Source: Castanea sativa
Taxonomy: Eukaryota > Streptophyta > Magnoliopsida > Fagales > Fagaceae
DNA length: 64,000 nucleotides
Reading direction: 5' to 3'
NCBI RefSeq assembly: GCF_040712315.1
Contig: NC_134016.1
Coordinates: 27,165,503 to 27,229,502, forward strand
Shown here: positions 11,659-23,684 of the stretch, one piece after another
Position numbering within the stretch: position 1 is the first letter of the stretch
How the letters are laid out: every line of letters starts with the position of its first letter
Position numbers and translations under genes: made by a program
Notes under the pieces: model-generated
The model's input: only the letters and a program-made list of their open reading frames with translations
Databases searched by the model: none
What the model was told of the DNA's origin: nothing

Positions 11659-12549
11659 CCTTATTGTCATGGAAACTTTTGATTGTTTTGATTTGTATGA
11701 TCTTGTGTTAAATGATGATGATGATGATATTCAAGATGCCTATTAGAAGCTTTATAATTTTTGTATGAAATCTCTTGAATGTTTTACAAAATTAAAAGCA
11801 AAATTTATAAAGGCCAAACTTGAAAAAGATGACTTGATTGCAAAATTGGATGAAGCCAATAATTTGAATGAGAATTTTAAAAATCAAATTTCATCTCAGG
11901 TGGACAAAATTAAAAGTTTGGAAGAGCAACTAGTTGAATTTGAAACTGAAGTTGAAAATTTAATTAGTGTCAAACTTGTTGTTGAGCCTAACTTAAAAGA
12001 AAAGGATTTTTATATTCCTCCATTTAAAAGGAATAATGAAGAGTTGAAGGCTAATATTGCTAGGATAGACAAAGGTAAAAATTTTGATGTTAACGCTAAA
12101 ATTTCTAAACCTATGTCTAAAACTCCTCCTAGATTGAATAAAAATTTTGAATTTGTCCCCACTCGTCATCATTGTCATATTGTTGGTCATATTACGCCAA
12201 ATTACCCTAAGTTGAGGTCTCTGTCAACCTATAAGGTTAGACCTCCTTCTAGGAAGGCGAGTAGCTCTAAAACTGCTCATGTTTGTAGCCATTGTGGTGT
12301 TTCTTGACACATTCATCCTAATTGCTTTAAGTTGTATCCTCAAAAGCAAGTGTCCAAATAGTCACAAGTTTCCTCTTAAGGACCTACACCTTTGTTTGGA
12401 GAATTATTAATAGCCTTGAGTTTTTTAACTCAATTTCAGGAGAATCTTAATTCTTTTATGTCCTTTAGTAGATATACTAGGACACGTGTCTTTTCATCTT
12501 CACAGCCAAAGACTCGTGTTGTGTGGATGAGAAAGGAGCTTGAGACTTA
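11659..12549 (+). pseudogene. SIRE-like Copia gag fragment with coiled coil and zinc knuckle
   Basis: A plus-strand frame with a TAG stop before 11765 and a TGA stop at 12305, reading on to a TAA at about 12547. The main open part (11765-12307) has a long Lys/Glu/Leu-rich coiled coil (about residues 10-70), a degenerate first knuckle (HHCHIVGHITPN) and a good CCHC knuckle, CSHCGVS-x-HIHPNC, that spans the TGA stop (probably CGA originally). This pattern matches the gag of SIRE/Maximus-type Copia elements and the minus-strand gag at 49695-51527. The N-terminal half is missing, cut by LTR A2. Confidence 0.65.
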
Positions 12550-14228
12550 ATTGTCTTTTTTGTTATCCTCTGCTTTAATTCTTTCTATCTAAAGTAGGAC
12601 GTTCTTTGCTCGATTTATTACCTGTTTTTGGAATCATGCATTCATGCATCTGCATCTTTCTTTCATGCTTTCATATTGTTTGTCTATTTTTGTTTGGCTG
12701 TTTAGTTTTTATTTTGTTTTGTTTTCAAAATAAAAAATGAAAGAAAAAAACAATTAGAAAAATACAAAAACAGTGTGTGTTTAGTGTACATTGGTACTTG
12801 TGTACCTTGAATGGCCACTAAAACAAAGTTTTCTAAACTTTGTATCTCTTGTAGCTTAGATGAGCATCTCTATGAACAACTAAGCAAGTGAGCTTTGTAG
12901 CTCGTATTTGTGATGAGTAAGATTAAGTAATTTTTTGTACTTAACACTCATATCACTCTTTTTGACGGGAAGGGCTAGAAAATCCTAAGAAAAAGGCATA
13001 AATAACCATCTCACCATTGTTGCCCACCAATCATGAAATGACATTAGTATGCTTCAACATAGCAAAAGTGCAATGTCAAAAGCTTAACATAATTGGGTAT
13101 TTCTTTTCTCTCTTTTATATGTCCATGCATGATATGCTAAAAAGAAAATATGCAAAGAAAATAATAAAGCAAAAAGAATCAAAATGCTTTAAAATATTAT
13201 TACAAGCGTGTCTTCTAGGAGATGTGAGAATTATAGGATGTACCTCGAAAGTGATAGTTCCCATCAAGCAGGTATGATCATGTGTGAGGTAAATTGATTT
13301 ACTCATATCTCAAATCATCATAACATGTAGTAACTTATGCAATCTTGCGATGTTTTTGACACACAACAGGCAATAGTCTTTGCTACTTTTGATACATGTG
13401 CATGTACAATGTGATTTGGTCATCACAAGGTGTACTTGTGTTAATGTATGCCCACTAAACTGTATTGACTTGTTTTTGAAAAATAAAATTGGTTAGACTT
13501 GATTAGTGTGTGTGTTTATGGATCTATGTGCTTAACATTTTTTTGTTGAGAGAAGATTTTAAGAGCTTAAAATGTTGTTTGAATCCTTGGTTGAGTAGCA
13601 TGCTTGATTGCATTCATGTCTATATTTTTTTCTTCTTTGAAAAACTGTTTTTAAGCAATCTTGACAGCTACTGGACAACTCTCAATAGCTAAGCTATCTA
13701 TTGAGTTCTTCAGCTTCTTTTTATCGCAATCTCGATAGCTTCTTGATAGCTTCTCGATCCATCGAGAAAGTTTCTGCTTCCTTGATAGATGTTCGATAGC
13801 TTCTCAATCCATCAAGGTTGGCTTCTTCTCGATAGATACTTGACACCTCTAGATCGATCGAGATAGCCTTGCATGCATTTCATTTTTTTTCTTTGTCTTG
13901 CAGGTCTATGGTTCATTATTCTCCTCGTTCTCTCTATATCAGTTTTCTGTTTATCTTCGGTCAAGTCTTTTGGCTTTTTACGCCATTTGACAATCGTGTT
14001 AAAAAGGGGAAGAAATTTTAGAATTGAATGTCATTCCTAAGGGGGGTAATAGACTTAGGGGGAGAACTTCATGTTAAAGGGAAGAAAGTTTTTGTTGTAA
14101 CTAACTTAGGGGGAGAGTTAGTTTGATACACTTTGATATTGAGATATATATATTGTGTAGTGTATCCTATGGTTTTGTAACCATTTACATACATCATGTG
14201 TTGTTTCTATATTTGATGAAAATGTATG
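12550..14228 (+). mobile_element. Pol-less 3' internal region of the SIRE-like element
   Basis: No reverse transcriptase, RNase H or integrase motif is found in any frame. A block near 12993-13016 (aaggcataaataaccatctc) is the reverse complement of 49401-49425 in the second pol-less element, so the two share ancestry here. 13690-13870 is rich in 'ctcgatagcttctcgat' inverted motifs. 14030-14120 contains three gggggaga-type purine tracts, typical of the SIRE 3' region. The region is split by LTR A3 and resumes at 15648. Confidence 0.6.
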
Positions 14229-15647
14229 TGTTGGGGTTTATGCCCTAAAATCCAATTTATTGGCATGTCATTAATAATTAAATTGTTTAATTATATGGGA
14301 CTATCTATAAATTAACTAAGGGGACATTATCTTAGTCCATGAGATGCATAGTATGTGATTTATGTGAAAAGTCACAGAAGATATAAATCATAAGTTCTTT
14401 GTAAACTTAGAAGTTTAGTTCGTAGTCAGCGATGAAATTGGGCGTTTCATCTGCGAAGACTATAACATATCAACTAAGATGATTTGTCTTAATCATGAAA
14501 ATGGAGATTTCTAGTTGGTATGTTGATATGTTTTAAGAGTTCAAACATATTGAACTGGACCGCTGTGAGATTTATTATTCTTCTAACGACTGTCAAATGA
14601 ATAATAAATCTCACGACTTCTATTTACATGAACTCTTAATCCTGAGAGAATAATGGACCTAATCATGAGATGTAGGTTGCTTTGATATATCAGGAGTGAG
14701 ATCTATTAGTCACGGTCAAAACCTCAATATGTTGGACAACCACATTTAGTGTTAATGGAACATGTACTCTCAAGATGAAATCCATAGTCTCTTAACGGAG
14801 ATACAAAATATTCCCTTGAGATAAGTTTAATAGGTTTAGTTATTCAGAGAGCTAGGCCCAACCACTTTAGTAAGGAGTTACTAAAGTATATATTTATGGA
14901 ATTGGATTTCATGAATATATAATGAATAACTTAAAGGATTAAACCAGGTACTCAAGGATAAGATGTAGTAATTTACAAAATGGCAGTCTACATTCATGAC
15001 TTTGTATTACTACGAATGTTTTATGAAGAGGTTGCATGTACAATAAAGTCCAGAGATATAATTTATAAATAAGGCCTAGAGTGCAACTATATTTATATAG
15101 TGGTATTAAATATAGTTAATGGTAACTTTGGACTTGTCAAGAGTTGACAGAAAAGCCCAAAGCCCATTGGAGCTAGTGTCTTATTGGTCCATTTTGGTCC
15201 CACTCCAAGCCACACACAAGGGCCCAATTGGAATGGCCCAAAAGGCTAGCCCAATTAGATAATCAGTTATATATATAAGGAGAGAAACAGATAGAATTTT
15301 AATATATAGAAGGTTTTTTCATGAGACCTTTTCATAAGTGGTGTGAGACATCATTCTGAAATGGTGAGTATGTGAGTGTTGGACACTTCTATTCTCTCCT
15401 TGGAAACTGATTGAGAGACCACACATCTTGGACATTAAGTAGAATTGGAGTGAAGATTAAAAGTGTTCCCAAGTGCTTCTGATCTTCGGTTTTGAATTTC
15501 ACCGCTTCAAGGTACGCTTTCTTGTTCTCTAATTCTGAAACTTACATAGTACATGTTATCAATTGCGAGTGAAGTAGATCCGTTAATTTTTTGTTGCGCA
15601 TGTTTGCATGAGATACAAACAAGTATTTTCCATGCATTTATCCAACA
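14229..15647 (+). mobile_element. Family A solo LTR, complete (A3)
   Basis: It runs 1419 bp from TGTTGGGG to ...ATCCAACA with near-matching 5-bp target duplications, gtatg (14224-14228) and atatg (15648-15652). No internal region is attached, so this is a solo LTR left by LTR-LTR recombination. It is the best reference copy for family A in the window. Confidence 0.85.
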
Positions 15648-15945
15648 ATATGTGTTTCACTCTTTATCTCACATGTGTTGTTTCTTTTCTCTCTTTATAC
15701 ACATGTTTCTCGTTTATTTAACTTGTCATTATTTTGCACATGGTACCTTGATGTGTTTTGTTTAGTGTCTTTCAAGAAAGACAAGTTAAAGCCAAGTCAA
15801 GATTCCGATCCTTCTTCTTACAGCAACTTCCAAGGTTCAGATCTTTTAGACTAGGCTTATTTATTTTGTAAATCTTGAGTAGAATGTATTCTAGGACATT
15901 CATTGTACTCTTGTGGTTTTGTCACAGATTGCCAAAGGTGGAGAT
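15648..15945 (+). mobile_element. SIRE-like element, 3' end with polypurine tract
   Basis: Continuation of the host element after LTR A3. It ends in gccaaaggtggagat just before the LTR at 15946, a position and composition fitting a polypurine tract. No coding sequence is seen. Confidence 0.6.
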
Positions 15946-17024
15946 TATTAGGGACACATTTTTATGTAATTGGCATATCCTTTGACAAAACTCACTTTAC
16001 TTGTATTTGGGTAAATCTAAGTAGGTTCAAGATGATCATTACAAGTGGTTAAATTGAAGACATGAAGATTACTCAAGAACTGCTCAAGAAAAGTGCAATC
16101 TGCAAGTCTCGATACCTCCTTGACAGAAGCTCGATCTATTGAGATTCATTAAAGCTCGACACATGTCTGGATATATTGAGCTTATGAGATTTAGACTATA
16201 GCCAGCAACATTTTTATTCTGAAAGGCTATTTGTTTATGGGTTTGTATAATCCTCATAGGACAAGGAAAACCCAAAGTTTGTGGGTTTGTACAATCTTTA
16301 TTGGACTAGGAAAGCCCAAGGTTTGTATAAACCTATTTGGAATAGGAGAGCCCATTAAGCTCTTATTTAAAGGAGGTGGAAAAAGAAAAACCTAACCCTA
16401 GAGAGCTTCATAAGGTTTTCTTTTTGAAACCCTATTCTCCTTCTACAGAAGAAAGAGTTCTTACTGCATTTCTTGTACGCCTTTAGGTTCTACAACAAAG
16501 CAAAGTCTCTTGCACCAACATTGAAGATCTTATTGGTGTTTCTATGGAAGTTGCTGCAAATCATGTACTGGGTTACTGTGGAGTCAGTCATGTACTGGGA
16601 TTTGTGCAAAGGAGTAAGCCGTGTACTGGGATCTGCGCATCAATTGGTTAGTCACGTACTGGGAGCCGTGCATTGAAAAGGAGAGCTTGTCACTACAGAA
16701 CAAGTCCAATTGGGTATTGGGGAAAAGGTTCAACTGTAGATTAGTATAAGGTACTGAGATTCCTTTACTTGTAACCGCTTGTTGTGATAATAGTGAATTC
16801 TTGGGAGTAGTGACCTTAAAATCACCCGGTGGGGTTTTTGTCTCGGAGGTTTTCCCCATTCATAAACAAATCACTGTGTCAACTTTATTTTTCGCTGCAT
16901 TATATTTTAGTTAGTGATTTGTTTGTGCTGCCACATACATTGCATGTAAATTTGATTAATTAATAAACTTGGGCACTTAATCAATTAATTCATCACAATG
17001 GGTCAATACATTCTTGGCCTATCA
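15946..17024 (+). mobile_element. Family B LTR, 3' LTR of the SIRE-like element (B1)
   Basis: About 1079 bp, from tattaggga (a mutated TGTTAGGA) to ...ttggcctatca. It matches B2 (23741-24741) and B3 (26960-27996), including the 'gtcacgtactgggagccgtg' repeats near 16620-16675. It follows a polypurine tract and abuts the integrase of Gypsy-2, so the element inserted into Gypsy-2. Confidence 0.8.
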
Positions 17025-18193
17025 TACCTTTGTCTGAGTTTTTACTAGTACTAGGCTTGCTTGATGGTGGCAATTTCTCTCTATTCTTCAAATAGATCTA
17101 GGTTAGTGGCAAGGAGCTGCTGTTTTTACTAATATTGAATTGACTGGTCCTCATCGTTGGGAACCCTATCTCTAGGGGGATGACTGGCTCGGAGCCATAT
17201 GTCTTGGAAAAAAGCATTTCCCCAATAGATCTCCTCAAAGTGTTACGATATGCCCATAGGACATGGGGTAACTCGTCTACCCACTTACCATTTGCCTCAT
17301 CTAATCTCTTCTTCAATCCATTAACTATAACTTTATTGGTGGCCTTGGCTTAGCCATTGCTTTGAGGGTAGGCCGGGGTAGAATATATATTCTTTATTCC
17401 TAATTCACAACAGTATCTTCAGAAGGCTTTGCTATCAAATTGAAGGCCATTGTCCAATATGAGAGTGTGCGAGACCCCAAACCTTGTAATTATATTCTAC
17501 CATGTGAATCTCTTCACATCTTGATCTCAGATATTGGAAAGGGGTTTTGCCTCAACCCACTTGGTAAAGTAATCTGTCCCAATAATGAGCCATCTTTGAT
17601 TTCTAGTTGCCTTTAGGAACGGACTGACATGTCCAATCCCTACTGCGCAAAAGGCCAAGGGTTGGAAAAAGGGTTGAAGATCCCTCTTGACTGATGAATA
17701 TTTAGAGCATATTTTTGGCATTGATCACATTTTTTAACAAACTCCTGGGCAGATTTCTGCATGCTAGCCACCAATAACCTTGAGTAAGAACTCTATGTGA
17801 TAACGACTTTCCTTTAGTACAATTACCACGAATTCCCTCATGAAGCTCTTCTAATAGGTCCTCTACTGCCTCGAGGTGAACGCATAGCAAGTATGGGCCT
17901 GAGTATGACCACTTGTATAACTTCTGTTCTTTCAAAAGATAATACCGTGGTGCCTTTCGACAAATTTTCTCAGCCATGGTTCTACCTTCGGGCAATGTTC
18001 CTTCCTTTAAAAACAATATTACTGAGTCCATCCAGCTTAGGCCAACATGCACTGTGTTGACTCTTACAAGGATTTGGCTATCACAACTTGGTGCTAATAG
18101 GTTCTCCACCATTATGATCCTCAGTAGGCTTTTGCCAGTTGAAGTGGCAAGGGTTGCTAGTGAATTAGCATGGGTATTCCTACTCCTAGGCAT
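17025..18193 (-). pseudogene. Gypsy-2 integrase, 3'-truncated and broken
   Basis: 18193-17702 spans the RNase H end (NTHANSLATLA) and the zinc-binding region (LHEGIRGNCTKG, TQGYWW). 17721-17527 has the core start GTDYFTKWVEAKPLSN. 17316-17098 has WVDELPHVLWAYRNTLRRSIGE and YGSEPVIPLEIG. Beyond 17098 the C-terminal helix is recognisable but carries several stops, and it ends at the junction at 17025. Confidence 0.8.
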
Positions 18194-19870
18194 TTCTTCT
18201 ATAGAGAATATCTTGAAACTGGACTATAACTACTTCACCTGGCCTAAATACCATTGCATCCTCTAATCCTTAGCTTTGAACTCCCCTCTCACTTGCCCCA
18301 CTATGAGCCACGAGTCACAGAACACCTTAACTGCTCTTCCTTTAAGCTTTTTGATAGAGTTTAGCCCAGCCTGGATATCTTCATATTCTGCTTCGTTATT
18401 TATGGCCTAACCGTTCAATCTTAGGGATTTCTTAATAGTGACATGGTCTGAGGAAACCATGACTATTCCAACTCCCAAACCTTTCTGACTAGAAGCCCTA
18501 TCCACATATAACTCCCAAGGCAGTAGAGGCGAGATTGCCATAACTATTGCCTCCCTTCCAAGCATACCATCCTCTTCTTTATCACCCTTCTCAACTTCCT
18601 AAGTGAATTCTGCCACCAGATCAACTAGAACTTGTCCCTTTTATGGCTATTAGAGGCAGGTACTTGATGTTAAACACCCAAAAAATGGTTCCCCACTTTG
18701 CTACCCTCCTTGTATAGTCTGACTTCCGAAGTAATGCTTGCAGGGGCAACTGGGTGAGAATGATAACTGTGTGGACCTGAAAGTAATAGGGCAGCTTCTT
18801 CATGGCATGTATGATGACCAGGATGGCCTATTTCTAAGGGCAAATATCGGGTCTCAACTTCCTGAAGGGACTTGTTTACATAATAGACAGGTTTTTGTAC
18901 CCCCTCTGCTCAAACCAAAACTAGGCTTACTGTATGTGTTGTGACTACTATATAGGCATACAAGACCTCCTCTTTTTCAGGCTTGGATAAAATCAGTAGA
19001 TGAGCCAAATATTCTTTCAATTCTTCAAAAGCCTTGCCACATTGCTTGGACCAAGCAAAGTCTTTCCACTTGTAAAGCAACTGGAAGAAAGGCCTACATT
19101 GGTCGGCCAACCGAGATATAAATCTATTCAAGGCCAATGTTATTTCGGTTAAATGCTGCACTTCCTTGGGGTTTCTGGGTGGATGCAGATTATGAATAGC
19201 TTTGATCTTATCAGGGTTAACCTCTATTTCTTAATGGGTGATCATGAACCCTAAGAATTTTTTGGATTCCACCCCGAAAGAGCATTTAGAGGCATTCAAG
19301 CGCAGCTTGTGCTTCCTTAGGATTGAGAAGACTTCATCTAAATCCCCCAAATGCTCGGATACGTACTTACTCTTCACCACCATATCATTTATATAGGCCA
19401 TTGCGTTCTTACCTAGCTAAGTTTTGAACATCCTTATCACCATTCTTTGATAGGTGGAGCCAACTTTTTTCTCGCCAAATGGCATTACTCGATAATGGTA
19501 ATTCCCGATCAGGGTGAGGAATGCCGTCTTTTCTTGATTTGATAATGCTAATGGGATTTGGTGGTAGCCTTGGAAAGTATCTAAGGAACTCATCCGAGGG
19601 TGGCCAAATGTTGCATCAATAAATTGATCAATTCTAGAGACCAGAAAGGGATCTTTAGGGTGGCCTTATTTAGGTTGGTGAAATCCATGCACACCCCCCA
19701 CTTGCCTGACTTCTTCTTGATTACCACAATGTTGGCCAACCACTTAGGATAGAAAACCTCTTCGATGGCCCCAACCTACTTAAGCTTGCTAACCTTCTCT
19801 TTTACTGCTTCAGCATGCTCCTTAAAGGATTGCTGAGGTTGCTGCCTTCTCGGCGTTATGGCTGAGTTTA
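18194..19870 (-). pseudogene. Gypsy-2 reverse transcriptase and RNase H (broken, altered YxDD)
   Basis: 19161-18910 and 18803-18621 carry the RT connection and RNase H parts (FISRLADQCRPFFQLL, AFEELKEYLA, VAKWGTIFWVFNIKYLP). Near 19400-19373 the catalytic box reads [11 protein letters not shown], so the first Asp of YxDD has become Asn. Upstream RT segments are readable across frames to about 19870. The loss of the catalytic Asp and the stops make this inactive. Confidence 0.8.
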
Positions 19871-20029
19871 CGTTGAGGTGATGGCATATAAACACCGGAT
19901 CTACTCTTAGGGCCTCATATATGCTCTAAGAAAAAATGTCCAATTTTTTCCTTACAAAGATCAATTGCACCTCCCTCTTGGCCAGTGGTAGTTGCATTCC
20001 TACCTAGAACTATTTTTCATTGTCCTTCC

Positions 20030-20480
20030 CAAAGATGACTTTCTCCAACTTCTTACATTGTGCTCTAGGTTTTTACCATTTCTTCTGAAGCTTCAGATGC
20101 CCCAACTACGGATTGCTATGAAGCATGGCCTGGACCAAGAAGGTTTACTTATAGTGCTTAGTGCCTGACAACAGTCACCATACATTGCCTCACCATGGTT
20201 TGGCATCCCAACAGCTTTCCGATGCGCCCCTCGGTTGGGTACTTCACTTTCACATGGAAAGTGGAGGACACTACCCCCATTGCATGAAGCCATGGCCTTG
20301 CCAAAATTGCAATGTAAGGTGAATAGGCATCAACTACAATGAAGTCTACCTCAACTACTTCACTCCTTGTTTGCACCGGTAATCTAATCATTCCTTTGGG
20401 GGTCATGGTTTTTCCATAAAATACAACCAATGAGATATCATACCTGCCGAGGTTCTTAGGTTTTAATCTTAAAACCTTTT
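20030..20480 (-). pseudogene. Gypsy-2 aspartic protease region (broken)
   Basis: 20430-20158 reads MTPKGMIRLPVQT, VDFIVVDAYSPYIAILARPWLHAM and STFHVKVKYPTEG, which is the C-terminal half of a Gypsy retropepsin. Stops flank it on both sides. Confidence 0.7.
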
Positions 20481-20799
20481 ACAAATCTGGATACATGATC
20501 TCAGCCCCACTTCCCTAGTCTACCATTACTCTTTCCACTTCAAACCCTCCTATTCAGAGGGTGACCACAAGAGCATTATTGTGGGGCTGGAAAGTACCCA
20601 TCTTATCGACCTTGGAGAAACCTAGAATTGGCTCCTTTTTGGTCTTAATCCGCTTAGACTCTCTACCCACTTCTTTCACACCAGACTACGGTGAAATGGT
20701 CATTACCCCAGATGAGGAACCAAACTCCCTTTTTGGAGCAACAGAGATAACGTTGATAATTCCAAAGGGTGGGCGTGGTGCCACATCCCTTTGTAAACC

Positions 20800-21840
20800 C
20801 ATTCCTGATTGCTCTTCTGGTCCCAAAGGTTGGTGCATGAACTGCTTCAATTTCCCTGCCTTGACTAGCTATTCCAAAAAATCACACAACGTCCTACAAT
20901 CTTCGGTTGTATGACCTCAATCCTAATGATATTGGCAGTATAGGTTCTGATTTTGCTTTGTGGGGTCCTCTCCCATCTTATTTGTCCATTTGAAGTAAGA
21001 CTCATTTTTTTTAATCTTTTCCAATACCCGATATACAAGCTCTTTGAATGTCGAGTTAACATGAGCATTGTTCTGAGGGGCTTGATTGAAAAGTATATCC
21101 TCAGTCGGCTAGGTCCATATCTGTCTGGTCGAGGGTCCATTCGCTCGAGCATAAAGACCTTTGCCTTACCCTTATTTTGGGATTGGTCGTCCTCTACTCT
21201 TTTGTGCTCTTCTAAGCAATCCATCAACTGGTACATATCCCAAGTAGGCTTCATGGTAAGGGATTTCCACAAATTTGAGTTCATGGGTAGCCCCACTTTA
21301 AAGGTTTTGACTGCCACATCCTCAAACTCCCCATCAACATTATTAAAGAGCTCCCAATATCTATTTGAGCAAGTCTTCAAGGACTCTCCTTCCCTCATAG
21401 CCATAGAGATCAAAGAGTCCAAAGGTCTCGGGACCTTACTACAAGTCAAGAATCTGGCAACAAACACCCTGGTTAGCTCCACATAGGATCCTATTGAACC
21501 CTCTTTAAGTCCATCAAACCATCACATGGTGGTGGGACTGAGGCTTGAAGGGAAAACCTTACACATAAGGGCTTTATTCTTGAAATGAATAGCCATCCTC
21601 TGATTGAAATGGCTCATGTGCTCCACGGGATTAGTTATTCATTGTAGATTGTAAAAGCTGGCTGGGTAAAGAGACGGGGTAGCTCAGCCTCTTCAATATA
21701 GCTGGTAAAAGGAGACCAAGAGATTTGACGCAAGGCTCTACTCATGGCGTCATTTCCCATATTCTCGGGGGGTGGAGTTCTGATCCTTTTACGAAGATGT
21801 CTGTCTTTGTCCTCCGAATGAGAGGGTGTCACCAAAACTT
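20800..21840 (-). pseudogene. Gypsy-2 gag (broken)
   Basis: 21835-21635 holds the N-terminal part (RKRIRTPPPENMGNDAMSRA, EEAELPRLF). 21482-20865 holds the gag core (FLTCSKVPRPLDSLISMAMREGESLKTC, then NRYWELFNNVDGEFEDVAV, FKVGLPMNSNLWKSL). The two are separated by stops. This fits the retrotransposon gag family used by Tat/Athila-type Gypsy elements. Confidence 0.75.
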
Positions 21841-21950
21841 CACTTGGCAGGCTTTTGGTTCTCTGTCTATAAATTTGCTCTCCTTCTGCACTAGAGTCCT
21901 GGAAAACTCGACCCCTAATCTCAAATGATCAATTATTATGCCTACAAGTA

Positions 21951-23399
21951 CCAAAGTCTCCCACATTATCATCACACACACAACATATAAATCCAAATGC
22001 AAATTGAATCTAAAAACAAATAAATTCAAAGAGATAATTTTTTTTCTTAATGTCCAAATCATTTCTTTAAGTCATTATGCTTAGTGGTGGGTCAATCATT
22101 AAGCATGAAGAACTCAAAAAATTGTGGCTCTTGCTCTCCATAGCATGCATATCAAGTTGGATGCACCCTTGCATCTCCAACAAAAAGATTAATCCAAAGT
22201 ATAACAGTCAAAGTTAACATTAAACTCAAAAAAGTAACAATCATTTGTGTATATAAAAATAATAATCAATCTTTAGCTACAAAATGATCATTCAACCTCA
22301 ATTTCCATATACAAAAGAAAGAAAGCAATCTATGAAAAACATAGCATTAAAAAAAATTGAAGATCAAGATTTTAGAGAATTCAAATGAGAGAGAGAGAGA
22401 GAGAGAGAGGTAAGTACTTTCGATAGTAGAGATATAAAACAAATAAACACTTTTTCCCTTCACAAATACCAAGCTTGTTGGTTATAAGAGAGATAAAAAG
22501 AGCACATATAAATATGAAAATATGTTGTGGAAGAAAAAAAAAAGAGTTTTTGATACAAAGGTGTTAAGGGTGTAGAAAGGTTGGGAAAGAGGAAGAGGCT
22601 ATGTATGTTTTGGTAATTGAAAAAATGTATTTGTAACTGACAAGTTGCATACTTAATATGATGATTTTTTTATAATAATAACTCATCCAATCCAATGTGA
22701 TAGCATAATAGTTAGTATAATGAATAAAAAAAGACTTTTGGCCTACCATATTGGTTTTTGGAAATTTGAAACTTTCCATATTCATTATTATTTATTTATT
22801 TATTTATTACTAAAAATTTTTGTGGAGAAAAGATAATAGCCTACTATAAATGAGAATTATATTTTTCTATTCCAAATTTTCATATTCATTGTCAATAATA
22901 TATAAAATTAGAAAGTTATGTTTTTTTTTTTTTTTCTGAAAAAGGAATGGTTAAAATTGATTAACAAATAATAATAAATACACAATTAATCTTAATATTA
23001 TTAAACACAAAATATTTATAACCTACCAATATATATATGATTAGATTTTTTTTTTGGTGTGAAAAGTAATTAATGGACATTGAAAGCAATAAAAAAAGAT
23101 GACGTGTCCTTGTTTTATGCATTGATTAAGGGAAACATGTCATCATTGTGTGCATCCTCTAATTTGGGATTCAAAGAAGTAAATATCAAATAATACAAAT
23201 CATTTAGTCTTAAGTCTTGACATCAATATTACATTTCTTAAAAAAACAAAAACATCAATATCACATCACACAACAAGAAGATTTTATAATGTAATAAATT
23301 ATTACATTTAGAATCTTAGTTACCACAAATGACATATCTTAAGTCTTAAGACTCTTAACCAGAAATCATAAGAAAAAAAATTTAAACAAAAAGAAAAGA
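21951..23399. other. AT-rich non-coding region with simple repeats
   Basis: Probably the leader and flank of Gypsy-2; no LTR border is recognised. It contains a (GA)n run at about 22387-22409, an (ATTT)n run near 22785-22807 and a T run near 22921. No gene is seen. Confidence 0.4.
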
Positions 23400-23684
23400 G
23401 TCCATACCTGAGATGGGTAGAAATGAAAGAAATGGGCAGTGGAAATGAAGGAAATGGTCCTGTATCTCAGTTGATGAGTCCTTTCCTGCAAAACAGCAAT
23501 AGACTCTAGACTAACGATGCATTTTGAATCCACAAATGGAAATGAAGGAATAGAAACCACATGCTAGCCCAACTTGCTCTTAAGATAGGAAACATGGAAG
23601 GTGGGATAAAGCCTTGATTCTGGTGGCAAATCCAACTTGTAAGACACCTTGTCAATCTTCTGCAAAATCTGGAAAGGGCCATAT
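23400..23684 (-). pseudogene. Chromovirus-type Gypsy integrase C-terminal fragment
   Basis: Read on the minus strand from about 23684, the frame gives YEYGPFQILQKIDKVSYKL, then DLPPESRLYPTFHVSYLKSK, then one TAG stop and further residues. The GPF...KI...YKL.LP...HPVFHVS.LK pattern is the GPY/F module at the end of chromovirus integrases. It joins directly to LTR D1 at its left edge, so it is a truncated fragment of a third Gypsy lineage. Confidence 0.65.

Larger units (their letters stand above)
17025..21950 (-). mobile_element. Second decayed Ty3/Gypsy retrotransposon (Gypsy-2)
   Basis: Minus-strand order from right to left: gag (21840-20800), protease (20480-20030), RT and RNase H (19870-18190), integrase (18190-17025). 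The integrase is cut in its C-terminal part by the SIRE-like element ending at 17024, so the 3' LTR is lost. The gag and RT sequences differ from Gypsy-1 and belong to a separate family. Stops and frameshifts occur in every domain. Confidence 0.8.

Noticed and set aside
20953..21486. 177-codon plus-strand frame
   Set aside because: Antisense shadow of the Gypsy-2 gag.
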